From contig DNFG01000225.1 of NCBI GenBank assembly GCA_003487005.1, forward strand, positions 1-18,171: a DNA stretch of 18,171 nucleotides, given 5' to 3'. Source of the stretch: Bryobacterales bacterium. GTDB lineage: Bacteria > Acidobacteriota > Terriglobia > Bryobacterales > Bryobacteraceae. Each line of letters begins with the position of its first letter. The stretch's first letter is position 1. The notes under the pieces were generated by a model. The model ran no database searches. It saw nothing but the letters and a program-made list of their open reading frames with translations, and was not told where the DNA came from. Position numbers and translations under genes: made by a program. Positions 6,197 to 13,547 of the stretch are shown piece after piece.

Positions 6197-7507
6197 TTGA
6201 GACCTGCATCTTCCATCGCGCCCGCCTCTCCACTCGCCCGCATCGTTGTCGACCTGACCCCACTCCGCCCCGGCGGCGAAAACGGCGGAGCCAAACCCTT
6301 CACTCTCGAACTCCTCCGCGCTCTGGCCGCCCTCCTCCCCGAGACCCAGTTCGTCCTCCTCACGGGCGCCGCGGGCCATGACGAACTCGCTTCCCTGGAA
6401 TCCGCCAACGTCAACCGCCTCTGTATCGCTCGCGGCGGCAACTCCCCTGCCTCCTCCCTCGCGGGACGCCTCGTTGCCCGAGGCCATCGCTGGGAAGCCC
6501 GCCTCTCCTCCTGGGTCCCCTCGGATCTCCGCCGGCGTCTCCGCCTCCCCTACGAGGCCGCTCTCCTCGCCCTGAATCGCAAGAGCCTCCTCCGCACCCT
6601 CCGCGCCAATCTCCTCTTCTGTCCTTTTACTGCCCCCACCTACCATCACCCCGCCGTCCCAACCGTCTGCCTCGTCCACGACCTCCAGTTCCTCACCTAC
6701 CCCCAGTTCTTCTCCGAACACGACCGCCTCATCCGCCATCGCCACTTCCGGCAGGCCTGCTCCGTCGCCCGCCTCCTCATCTGCCCCAGCCACTATGTCG
6801 GAGCCCGCATCGAGTCCGCCGCCGGTCCCCCTCCTCCGGAAACCCTCGTCATCCGCCACGCCGCCCACCAGCGCCTGCCGGTCGTCACCGCCTCCGCCAG
6901 GCTTGCCCTCCTCCATCGACTCGGCCTCCAGTCCGCACCCTTTCTCCTTTACCCTGCCAATTTCTGGCTCCACAAGAACCACGAACTCCTCCTCACCGCC
7001 TTCGCCCTCTTCCGCCGGCGCAATCCCACCGTCCCCGCTCTCCTCGTCCTTACCGGATCCCCCGGCGATCGCGATGGGATCCTCCGCTCTCTTGTCCAGG
7101 CTCTCGGACTCCATGGGTCCGTCCTGTTCGCCGGTTTCCTTCCCGATGAAGATCTCGCCGCCCTGTTCGATGCCTGCCTCGCCCTCGTTTTTCCTTCTCT
7201 CTATGAGGGCTTCGGCATGCCCATCATGGAGGCGATGCACCGTGGGCGCCCCGTCCTCAGCTCGGATCGCACGGCCCTCCGCGAAGTCGGCGGCGATGCT
7301 CCCCTCTATTTCGACCCCCGATCCCCTCTCTCCCTTGCCGGCGCCCTCGAATCCCTCTGGTCCCAGCCCGGCCTCGCCGGCGCCCTGGCCCGCCAGTCCC
7401 TCGCCCACGCCGCCGCCGCCCCCACTCTCGACCAGATGGCTGCCCGGTACGCCGCCGCCTTCACTCACGCCGCTGCGAATCTCACCCCCTCTGGAGACCC
7501 CTCGTGA
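6197..7507 (+). CDS. family 4 glycosyltransferase (436 aa)
   Basis: GT-B fold enzyme of the GT4 group. The N-terminal domain begins with RIVVDLTPLRPGGENGG (about 15-31) and contains LVHDLQFL (159-166). The C-terminal donor domain has LLYPANFWLHKNHELL (250-265) and the E-x7-E signature in SLYEGFGMPIMEAM (Glu337 and Glu345), as in retaining GT4 enzymes using activated nucleotide sugars. The start is odd: TTG at 6197 is the only usual start codon between an in-frame stop at 6183 and the conserved domain, and no ribosome binding site precedes it. The stop overlaps the next GT4 start (GTGA), so the two are coupled. Likely role: consecutive sugar additions in surface polysaccharide synthesis. Confidence 0.91.
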   Translation: MRPASSIAPASPLARIVVDLTPLRPGGENGGAKPFTLELLRALAALLPETQFVLLTGAAGHDELASLESANVNRLCIARGGNSPASSLAGRLVARGHRWEARLSSWVPSDLRRRLRLPYEAALLALNRKSLLRTLRANLLFCPFTAPTYHHPAVPTVCLVHDLQFLTYPQFFSEHDRLIRHRHFRQACSVARLLICPSHYVGARIESAAGPPPPETLVIRHAAHQRLPVVTASARLALLHRLGLQSAPFLLYPANFWLHKNHELLLTAFALFRRRNPTVPALLVLTGSPGDRDGILRSLVQALGLHGSVLFAGFLPDEDLAALFDACLALVFPSLYEGFGMPIMEAMHRGRPVLSSDRTALREVGGDAPLYFDPRSPLSLAGALESLWSQPGLAGALARQSLAHAAAAPTLDQMAARYAAAFTHAAANLTPSGDPS

Positions 7508-8703
7508 AAATCGGCTATGACATCAGCCAGACCGGTTTCGGCAAAGCCGGCTGTGGCGTCGTTGCCGCCGAATTTCTTCGTGCCTTTGACCGGATCTGTC
7601 CGCCCCACGAGTTCATCCTCTACCCCGTCGTCGGCGACTTCTTCCTCGACCCCGACTGGCGTCTCAGCGCCGCGCGCCCCAGTCGCCTCCCCTGGCGCCT
7701 CGGCCCCGCGCCCTCCTCCCTCGATCGCGCCCGGCGCTTCTGGTCCCATCACCCTGAGTCCCTCGAATCCCGGCTCGGCCACCCCGAACTTCTCCACCTC
7801 CACAGCTTCTTCGCCCCAACCCGGCTCCCTAAGACCCGCCTTGTCTGGACCCTCCACGACCTCGACTTCCTCGTCCATCCCGATTGGAGCGAGGAAGCCA
7901 ACCGCTTCGGCTGCTTCCAGGGTGCCCTGAACGCCAGCCTCGGCGCCGACCTCGTCGTCTCTGTCTCCGAGTTCAGCCGGCGCCAGTTCCTCGACATCTT
8001 TCCCCACTACCCCGAGGACCGGACCGTCACCGTCCCCCTCGCCAGCCGGTTCGACCCCGCCTCCTCTCCATCCTCCCGCCCCTCCGGACTCGCCGCCCTC
8101 CCCAAACCCGACTTCTTCCTCACCGTTGCTACCCTCCAGCCCCGCAAAAACCTCCCTCGCCTCCTTCAAGCCTGGTCCCGCCTCCGCCAGCAACTCCCCA
8201 GCTGCCCCAACCTCGTCCTCGCCGGCGGCGAAGGCTGGCTCAGCTCCGGCCTTCACGACATCCTCCACTCCCTCCCCGGCCGCGATGGCGTTTTCACCAC
8301 CGGCTACGTCACCGACTCGGCTCTCGCCTGGCTCTATCGCAACTGCTTCGCTTTCGTCCTGCCCTCCCTCGCCGAAGGCTTCGGTCTCCCCGCTCTCGAG
8401 GCGATGAGCCTCGGCGCGCCCACTGTTGTCTCCAGGGTCACCAGCCTGCCCGAAGTCGTCGGCGACGCCGCCCTCCTTATCGACCCTGATTCAGTCGACT
8501 CCCTCGCCGCCGCCCTCCAGAGCCTCTGCCTTCAACCCGAACTGCGCGTCCGCCTCCGCGATGCCGGTCTCCGCCGGGCATCCTCCTTCAGTTGGGACCT
8601 CTCCGCCCGTCGCCTGCTCGATCTCTATCACCACACCCTTACCCGCCCGAAATACTCCCCCTCTCCCGAAGGGGCTACGCATCCCGCTCCCGCCCAAGCC
8701 TAG
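7504..8703 (+). CDS. family 4 glycosyltransferase (399 aa)
   Basis: A second GT4 enzyme, clearly related to its upstream neighbour. KIGYDISQTGFGKAGCG opens the N-terminal domain, WTLHDLDFL (115-123) matches the neighbour's VHDLQFL, LTVATLQPRKNLPRLL (206-221) opens the donor domain, and SLAEGFGLPALEAM holds the E-x7-E pair Glu291 and Glu299. The GTG start has GGAG 7 bases upstream and overlaps the preceding stop by 4 bases. Paired GT4 genes of this kind commonly add successive residues of one glycan repeat. The donor sugar cannot be told. The last 20 or so residues (YSPSPEGATHPAPAQA) are low in order and poorly conserved in type. Confidence 0.92.
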   Translation: MKIGYDISQTGFGKAGCGVVAAEFLRAFDRICPPHEFILYPVVGDFFLDPDWRLSAARPSRLPWRLGPAPSSLDRARRFWSHHPESLESRLGHPELLHLHSFFAPTRLPKTRLVWTLHDLDFLVHPDWSEEANRFGCFQGALNASLGADLVVSVSEFSRRQFLDIFPHYPEDRTVTVPLASRFDPASSPSSRPSGLAALPKPDFFLTVATLQPRKNLPRLLQAWSRLRQQLPSCPNLVLAGGEGWLSSGLHDILHSLPGRDGVFTTGYVTDSALAWLYRNCFAFVLPSLAEGFGLPALEAMSLGAPTVVSRVTSLPEVVGDAALLIDPDSVDSLAAALQSLCLQPELRVRLRDAGLRRASSFSWDLSARRLLDLYHHTLTRPKYSPSPEGATHPAPAQA

Positions 8704-8742
8704 GGCAATTCAGAGCTAAAGCACAGGCCCCAAAAAGCCGAA

Positions 8743-11700
8743 TTGTATGGTGTGACGCGGATCCATACTCCGCGCAGGGCTTCGCAGTGGCTGATCGCCG
8801 CATCGCTGCTGCTGGCCGGCCCCGTCCTCGGTAAGCCCCCGTCCCTGCCCCTCCAGTTCCTGCCCGCGCCCGCATCGCACCCTGGCTGCTCCTGGCTGGC
8901 CCGCGGCTTCGATTACTCCGTCTGCATCGCCCCGGACCGGATTCACCTCCACCACGCGGGCCGGATCCTCTCCTGGAGTTACGCCAGCCGTTCCGGCACT
9001 CTCCGCGTCGAACCCGCCTCCCCCCCGCTCTCCTCCGTCAACGAGTTCCGCGGTGCGGACCCCGCCCTCTGGCGCTCCGGGATCCCCGCCTTCGGCACGC
9101 TCCGCATTCCGGACCTCTATCCCGGAATCGACCTCGTCCTCTCCGGTGCCGATGGCCGGCTCAAAATCGACTACATCGTCTCCCCCAGCGCCAGCCCCTC
9201 TTCCATCCGCATCCTCTTCCACAATGCGACTGACGTCCGCGTCGGTCCCCACGGCGGGCTCCTCCTCCGGACCCCGGACGGCGAATGGCGCGAGGACGCT
9301 CCCATCTTTTACCAGCCCGGCCCCCGGCCCGTCCCTGTCACCGGTCGCGTCGTCGTCCACTCCGACGGTTCCGCGGGCTTTGAGCCCGGCCCTTACGATC
9401 CCGCCCTCCCCCTCGTCATCGACCCCATCCTTTCCTTCAGTACCCTCCTCGGTGGAACCGGCTCCAATTCCCCTCAGTCCATGGCAGTCGGCCCTTCCGG
9501 GGAAATCGTCGTGGCCGGCTTCACCGATTCCCCCACTTTCCCGGCCGTCAACCCCCAGCGCAATTTCGCAGCCGGCGTCGAGGCCGTTGTCGTCAAACTC
9601 GCCCCCGGTGGCGCCTCCGTCCTCCAGACCACCTTCCTTGGCGGTGCCGGGGACGACCGCGCCTTTGCCGTCGCCATCGACCCCGATGGCGGAATCTACG
9701 TCGCCGGTTGGACCACCTCATCCAACTTCCCCACTGTCAACCCCTGGCGTTCCGCTCGCTCCGGTTACCGTGATGCCTTCCTCGCCCGCCTCGCCCCTTC
9801 CGGTGACCACCTCACCTTCTCAACCTTCCTCGGCGGCTCCGGTGAAGAACAGGCTCGCGCCCTCACCGCCTCCAGCGATGGCGTCTGGATCGCCGGCGAG
9901 ACCAACTCAGCCGATTTCCCCCTCCTCTCCGCCCTCCAGAACACCCTGAACGGCCCCCAAAACGGCTTTGTTGCCCACTTTTCGACCTCCGGAGCCCCCG
10001 TCTGGTCCACCTATCTTGGGGGCAACGGCACCGATACGCTCCGCTCGTTGAACTTGGCCCCTTCCGGCGAACTCTACGTCGCTGGCGGATCCACCTCCAC
10101 CAACCTACCCGTCCCTCCCCTCGCCTGGCAGTCTCAACCCGGCGGAGGTCAGGACGGCTTTATCCTGCGGATCAATCCTTCCGGCTCCGCCGTCACCGGC
10201 GGCACTTGGCTCGGAGGCTCCGCAGGCGGCCCTGGATCCGCCGAACTTGTGCAATCCATCGCCCTCACTCCCGCCGCCCAGGTCATTGCCGGCGGTTCTA
10301 CCCCCTCCCCCGACTTTCCCACTCTCAGCCCCTGGTCCGCCATCCATCGCGGCGCCAGCATGGGCTTCCTCGCCCGCCTCCGCGCCGATCTCACCGGCGC
10401 CGTTTGGAGCACCTTCGCCGGCGGCATGAATACCGACCACATCGAGGGAGTCGCCGTCGACACCGCAGGCCGCGTCTTCGCCGCGGGACGCACTTTTTCC
10501 CTCGATTTGCCCCTCGCAACACCCCTGCAGGCCACTTATCAGGGCAACGGAGATGCCTTCTTGCTCGTGCTGAGTCCCGATGGCGGCACCCAGGTCTTTG
10601 GCACCTACCTGGGCGGCCAGGACTCGGACTCGGCCATCGGCGTCAGCCTGACCCCGGACGGCGACGCCGTCGTCGCAGGGATCAGTTCCTCGCTCGACTT
10701 TCCCGTTGCCCAGCCCGTCACCAGCCCCTCCCAGCCCGCCCCGCGCTTCTTTATCTCGTTGATCGACATGGCCTTCCATGCGCCAGTACCCGTCTCCGTC
10801 ACGCCCGCCGCCGCCCAAGGTCAGGAGCAGATCCTCGACTTCGTCATCCGCGACGCCGACGGCCCCGGGGATATCTCCTCCGTTCTCGTTCTCATCCATT
10901 CCAGTTTCACGAGCTCCGGCGCTTGTTACATCAGCGCCGAACCCGGACCGAATCTCCTCAGCCTCGCCAGCGACTCCGGACTCCAGTGGTCCACCGCCAC
11001 CGCGGGCAGCGCCACTATCCTCTCCAACAGCCAGTGCCGCCTCCGGGCCGCTGGATCGGCTCTCTCCCTCGTTGAGGGCGAGTTGCGGCTCCGCCTCGAC
11101 CTCGCCTTTGAACCTTCCTTCGCCGGTGTCCGGCAGATCCAGGTTCTCGGCGCCGACGCACGCCAACTCTCTTCTGGATGGATCACCCTCGGCAATTACA
11201 CCGTGCTGACCGGTGCCGGCGGTGCCCCGCCCGTCGCCACCAGGATCCACCCGCCTTCCGGTTCCGGTCTCCGCCAGGTATTCACGCTCACTGTCACGGA
11301 CCCCCAGGGAGCGCAGGACGTGAAGGAAGCCCGCATCCTTGCCGCGCCTGCCCTCTCCACTGCCCAGGCCTGCCTGGTCCGATTCACCACCTCTCCTTCC
11401 CAGATCCACCTCGCCAACGATGCCGGAACCTCCTGGGCCTCAGCCACTCCCGGGAGTGGGTCCACGCTTCAGAACTCCCAATGCCGCGTTCACGCCGCCT
11501 CCAGCGGTCATTCGACCGGAGCCTCCGCCGCCCTGTTCTGGGCGGACCTCGAGTTTCTCCCCTCCTGGACAGGAACCCGCCTCCTCTGGGGCGCTGCGAT
11601 CGACCTGTCCAACCTCGAAGCCCCCTGGACCGAACTCGGCTCATTCGAAGCTTCCAGTTCGACGAATCAGGCCCCGGTCGTCGAGTCGGTCAGCACCCCC

Positions 11701-12099
11701 GGAACAGGGGGTGGCTTCTTCCAGTTCACCGCCTCCGATCCCAACGGAGGCGCCGGGATCCGCCACCTCCATCTCCTGATCGGAGACGCGCCGGCCGGTT
11801 CAGGCTGCCTGATACAGTTTGATGCCGTCCTCAATCGCGCCTCTTTGCATCCCGGTGAGGATGGTGCCGCCTGGCCCTCCGTCACGCCCGGACAGACGGG
11901 CCTCGCCGAGAACCCGCTCTGCCGCCTCCGGGGCGAAGGCACTATGGTTTCCATCACGGGAAACCAAGCCAGATTTCAGCTTCAGATCGAGTTCAAGACC
12001 GGATTCAGCGGCCAGAAATCGATAAAAGTCCACGTTCTGGACTCGGCTGGCGCAATCAGCCCCCAGTTCAGGACATTGGGAGTCGTCCAGACTCCCTAA
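8743..12099 (+). CDS. large secreted SBBP beta-propeller protein with three C-terminal cysteine-pair domains (1118 aa)
   Basis: A signal peptide (about residues 10-30, SQWLIAASLLLAGPVLG) is followed by an N-terminal domain common in SBBP proteins (DLYPGIDLVLSGADGRLKIDY near 124-144). Seven SBBP repeats follow (about 230-675), each with a [FW]xTxLGG motif and a later V-A-G-x-[TS]-x-S-x-xFP, enough for one seven-bladed propeller. Three tandem domains (about 685-825, 828-970, 974-1118) then share GxCxI/GCLI-type and N-[SP]-[QL]-C-R-[LV] segments, two Cys each. No membrane anchor is seen. Role unknown; probably exported or surface. The TTG at 8743 is the outer start, but GTG at 8752 is equally likely; neither has a ribosome binding site. 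The stop overlaps the convergent stop at 12096-12098. Confidence 0.88.
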   Translation: MYGVTRIHTPRRASQWLIAASLLLAGPVLGKPPSLPLQFLPAPASHPGCSWLARGFDYSVCIAPDRIHLHHAGRILSWSYASRSGTLRVEPASPPLSSVNEFRGADPALWRSGIPAFGTLRIPDLYPGIDLVLSGADGRLKIDYIVSPSASPSSIRILFHNATDVRVGPHGGLLLRTPDGEWREDAPIFYQPGPRPVPVTGRVVVHSDGSAGFEPGPYDPALPLVIDPILSFSTLLGGTGSNSPQSMAVGPSGEIVVAGFTDSPTFPAVNPQRNFAAGVEAVVVKLAPGGASVLQTTFLGGAGDDRAFAVAIDPDGGIYVAGWTTSSNFPTVNPWRSARSGYRDAFLARLAPSGDHLTFSTFLGGSGEEQARALTASSDGVWIAGETNSADFPLLSALQNTLNGPQNGFVAHFSTSGAPVWSTYLGGNGTDTLRSLNLAPSGELYVAGGSTSTNLPVPPLAWQSQPGGGQDGFILRINPSGSAVTGGTWLGGSAGGPGSAELVQSIALTPAAQVIAGGSTPSPDFPTLSPWSAIHRGASMGFLARLRADLTGAVWSTFAGGMNTDHIEGVAVDTAGRVFAAGRTFSLDLPLATPLQATYQGNGDAFLLVLSPDGGTQVFGTYLGGQDSDSAIGVSLTPDGDAVVAGISSSLDFPVAQPVTSPSQPAPRFFISLIDMAFHAPVPVSVTPAAAQGQEQILDFVIRDADGPGDISSVLVLIHSSFTSSGACYISAEPGPNLLSLASDSGLQWSTATAGSATILSNSQCRLRAAGSALSLVEGELRLRLDLAFEPSFAGVRQIQVLGADARQLSSGWITLGNYTVLTGAGGAPPVATRIHPPSGSGLRQVFTLTVTDPQGAQDVKEARILAAPALSTAQACLVRFTTSPSQIHLANDAGTSWASATPGSGSTLQNSQCRVHAASSGHSTGASAALFWADLEFLPSWTGTRLLWGAAIDLSNLEAPWTELGSFEASSSTNQAPVVESVSTPGTGGGFFQFTASDPNGGAGIRHLHLLIGDAPAGSGCLIQFDAVLNRASLHPGEDGAAWPSVTPGQTGLAENPLCRLRGEGTMVSITGNQARFQLQIEFKTGFSGQKSIKVHVLDSAGAISPQFRTLGVVQTP

Positions 12100-12758
12100 G
12101 CGGCACGCCGCGTCTGTTTCCGTGGTTTGAAAGCCAGAAACCACACCATCAGACAGCATAAATGTGCCAATACCAACACCAGGTTGCCGATCTCCGTCGT
12201 CGACTTCGCCATCAGTCGCAGCGACTGCCCCATCGCCTCACCCGCCATCTGCAACCCCAGGCCCGTCGTCACCAGCAGCAGCGTCCGGTCCGCTGTCCGC
12301 TTCTTCATCAGCAACACCCACAGCAGCAGATTCATCAGCATTGCCACCAGACTCAGGTTGCGGATCACGTTTGTCATCCACAGCGCGACATTCTCATCCT
12401 GATGAAACCAAACAAAGAGCACCGCGAGCAGCAGCGCACCCAGCACCAGCCACCGCCCCAGCCAACGGAACCGCTCACTCCCCCGCACCGCGCTGAAAAT
12501 CAACGAGATCACGAGAAGATACACAACTCCCTGCCTTAACAGATCGTTGAAGTAGAAGATTCTCGTTTGCGGATACCCCCAGAGCTGAGGCATCTTCCCA
12601 TAAACCAGGGTTGCATCCACAAGAACGGTGAAGAGCAAAATCAGCAGGTAAGTGAAGAGTGCCCAGAACTGCCGGAGAAAGCGTCTCTGAATCGAATGAA
12701 GCAGGTATACATAGAGCCCGAATGCCGCTGCCGTCGTGACTACATAGAAGTGGTCCAT
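12096..12758 (-). CDS. seven-TM integral membrane protein of unknown function (220 aa)
   Basis: Seven hydrophobic segments are visible at about residues 3-21, 31-53, 76-92, 103-118, 133-151, 157-175 and 191-210, with a basic C-terminal tail (KPRKQTRRA). I do not recognise a family: no retinal-binding Lys context, kinase, cyclase or transport motif is apparent. ATG at 12758 is preferred over the preceding TTG codon because AGGGTGG lies 7 bases upstream of the ATG. It lies 3' of the repeat-peptide gene on the same strand but is separated from it by a terminator hairpin, so it is probably transcribed on its own or by readthrough. It ends tail to tail with the SBBP gene, the two stop codons sharing CTAA. 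Confidence 0.75.
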   Translation of the reverse strand: MDHFYVVTTAAAFGLYVYLLHSIQRRFLRQFWALFTYLLILLFTVLVDATLVYGKMPQLWGYPQTRIFYFNDLLRQGVVYLLVISLIFSAVRGSERFRWLGRWLVLGALLLAVLFVWFHQDENVALWMTNVIRNLSLVAMLMNLLLWVLLMKKRTADRTLLLVTTGLGLQMAGEAMGQSLRLMAKSTTEIGNLVLVLAHLCCLMVWFLAFKPRKQTRRAA

Positions 12759-12787
12759 CAATTGACCACCCTGGTGGAGACGGGGAC

Positions 12788-12826
12788 AAAGAAAAGAAGG
12801 GCAAACCGATCAATCGGTTGCCCTTC
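12788..12826 (-). terminator. intrinsic terminator of the repeat-peptide gene
   Basis: Read on the minus strand, GAAGGGCAACCGAT and ATCGGTTTGCCCTTC pair almost perfectly (one bulged base) and are followed by CTTTTCTTTGT. It lies 26 bases after the stop at 12852, and before the 7TM gene on the same strand. Stem plus T-rich tail fits rho-independent termination. Confidence 0.8.
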
Positions 12827-12851
12827 GTGAAAGCAGAATTCCGTTAAAAGG

Positions 12852-13316
12852 CTAGTTGTCGTCCCAGGGGCTGGGCGGAGGCAGGGGGCCGATCGCCAGG
12901 TTGTCGTCCCAGGGGCTGGGCGGAGGCAGGGGGCCGATCGCCAGGTTGTCGTCCCAGGGGCTGGGCGGAGGCAGAGGACCGATCGCCAGGTTGTCATCCC
13001 AGGGGCTGGGCGGCGGCAGGGGACCGATCGCCAGGTTGTCATCCCAGGGGCTGGGCGGAGGCAGGGGACCGATCGCCAGGTTGTCGTCCCAAGGGCTGGG
13101 CGGCGGGAGGGGGCCGATCGCCAGGTTGTCATCCCAGGGGCTGGGCGGCGGGAGCGGACCGATCGCCAGGTTGTCATCCCAAGGGCTGGGCGGCGGGAGC
13201 GGACCGATGGAAAGAACATGGGAGTCTTGGGCTGGCGCAATAACGGCGCCCATAGCAGCGCCACAACCCAAAATGAGTGTAGCACAGAGAACAGAAAGGC
13301 AGAATCGGAGTTTCAT
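12852..13316 (-). CDS. tiny secreted protein of eight 15-residue PLPPPSPWDDN repeats (154 aa)
   Basis: Residues 1-24 (MKLRFCLSVLCATLILGCGAAMGA) are a signal sequence. Cys18 in LILGC could make it a lipoprotein, but cleavage near AMGA is also possible. An 11-residue spacer leads to eight copies of (L/-)(A/S)IGPLPPPSPWDDN filling residues 36-154 up to the stop. The repeats have no Lys, Arg or Cys, two Asp and one Trp per unit, and a likely polyproline-II core. Every DNA difference between copies is synonymous. GAGGTGA sits 7 bases before the ATG, a near-ideal ribosome binding site, implying strong expression. A terminator follows. Function unknown: a multi-copy secreted peptide precursor, an acidic metal-binding repeat or a cell-wall spacer are all possible. 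Confidence 0.85.
   Translation of the reverse strand: MKLRFCLSVLCATLILGCGAAMGAVIAPAQDSHVLSIGPLPPPSPWDDNLAIGPLPPPSPWDDNLAIGPLPPPSPWDDNLAIGPLPPPSPWDDNLAIGPLPPPSPWDDNLAIGPLPPPSPWDDNLAIGPLPPPSPWDDNLAIGPLPPPSPWDDN
12855..13211 (-). repeat. 45-bp coding tandem repeat, eight copies
   Basis: Seven full 45-bp units and one 42-bp first unit (its first codon lost) encode the repeat peptide. Unit differences are single third-position changes such as GAC/GAT, CCC/CCT/CCG, CTG/CTC and GGC/GGT. The unit length keeps the frame, so copy number can change without frameshift. Confidence 0.95.
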
Positions 13317-13350
13317 ATCAAGGTCACCTCATTAGGAGGACACAGTCGCA

Positions 13351-13450
13351 CTAAGTACTTTCGCGGCCAGAACCTAAGCTGCTGTCCTTAGCGTATGGGA
13401 ACCTGCCGTCCCAATCTCCTAGGATTTATCCTAGATTTTACTAAGTCTTT
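13351..13450. promoter_or_regulatory. divergent intergenic control region with a 16-bp palindrome and CTAAG/CTTAG motifs
   Basis: Between the repeat-peptide gene (minus) and the Gfo/Idh/MocA gene (plus) lies the palindrome CTAGGATTTATCCTAG at 13419-13434 (7-bp arms, 2-base spacer). CTAAG occurs at 13351, 13374 and 13441 and CTTAG at 13387; the 13374/13387 pair forms an inverted repeat around 8 bases, and CTAAGTACTTTC and CTAAGTCTTTC are near-copies. Such spacing suggests operator sites, but I cannot place -35/-10 boxes with confidence on either strand. Confidence 0.5.
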
Positions 13451-13547
13451 CTTCCCCTCCCTCGTCTAGGGTTCTTTTTGAAGGCCCTCTGGTGAACCTG
13501 GGGGGCAAGTCCTTGTACACTCAATTACCTGGAAGGAGTTCCCCGTC

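Noticed and set aside
6173..7468. Long minus-strand frame opposite the first GT4 gene
   Set aside because: Same low-complexity mirror effect; the plus strand encodes a full GT4 enzyme.
10105..11409. 434-codon minus-strand frame opposite the SBBP gene
   Set aside because: Composition artefact of strand bias, with no domain or signal.
12855..13211. CRISPR-like array
   Set aside because: The 45-bp units are contiguous with no unique spacers and encode an in-frame repeat with synonymous differences only.
12856..13335. Plus-strand 159-codon frame of Gly-rich repeats
   Set aside because: A 45-bp repeat keeps all frames open. The minus frame has a signal peptide, ribosome binding site, terminator and codon-level conservation; this one has none.
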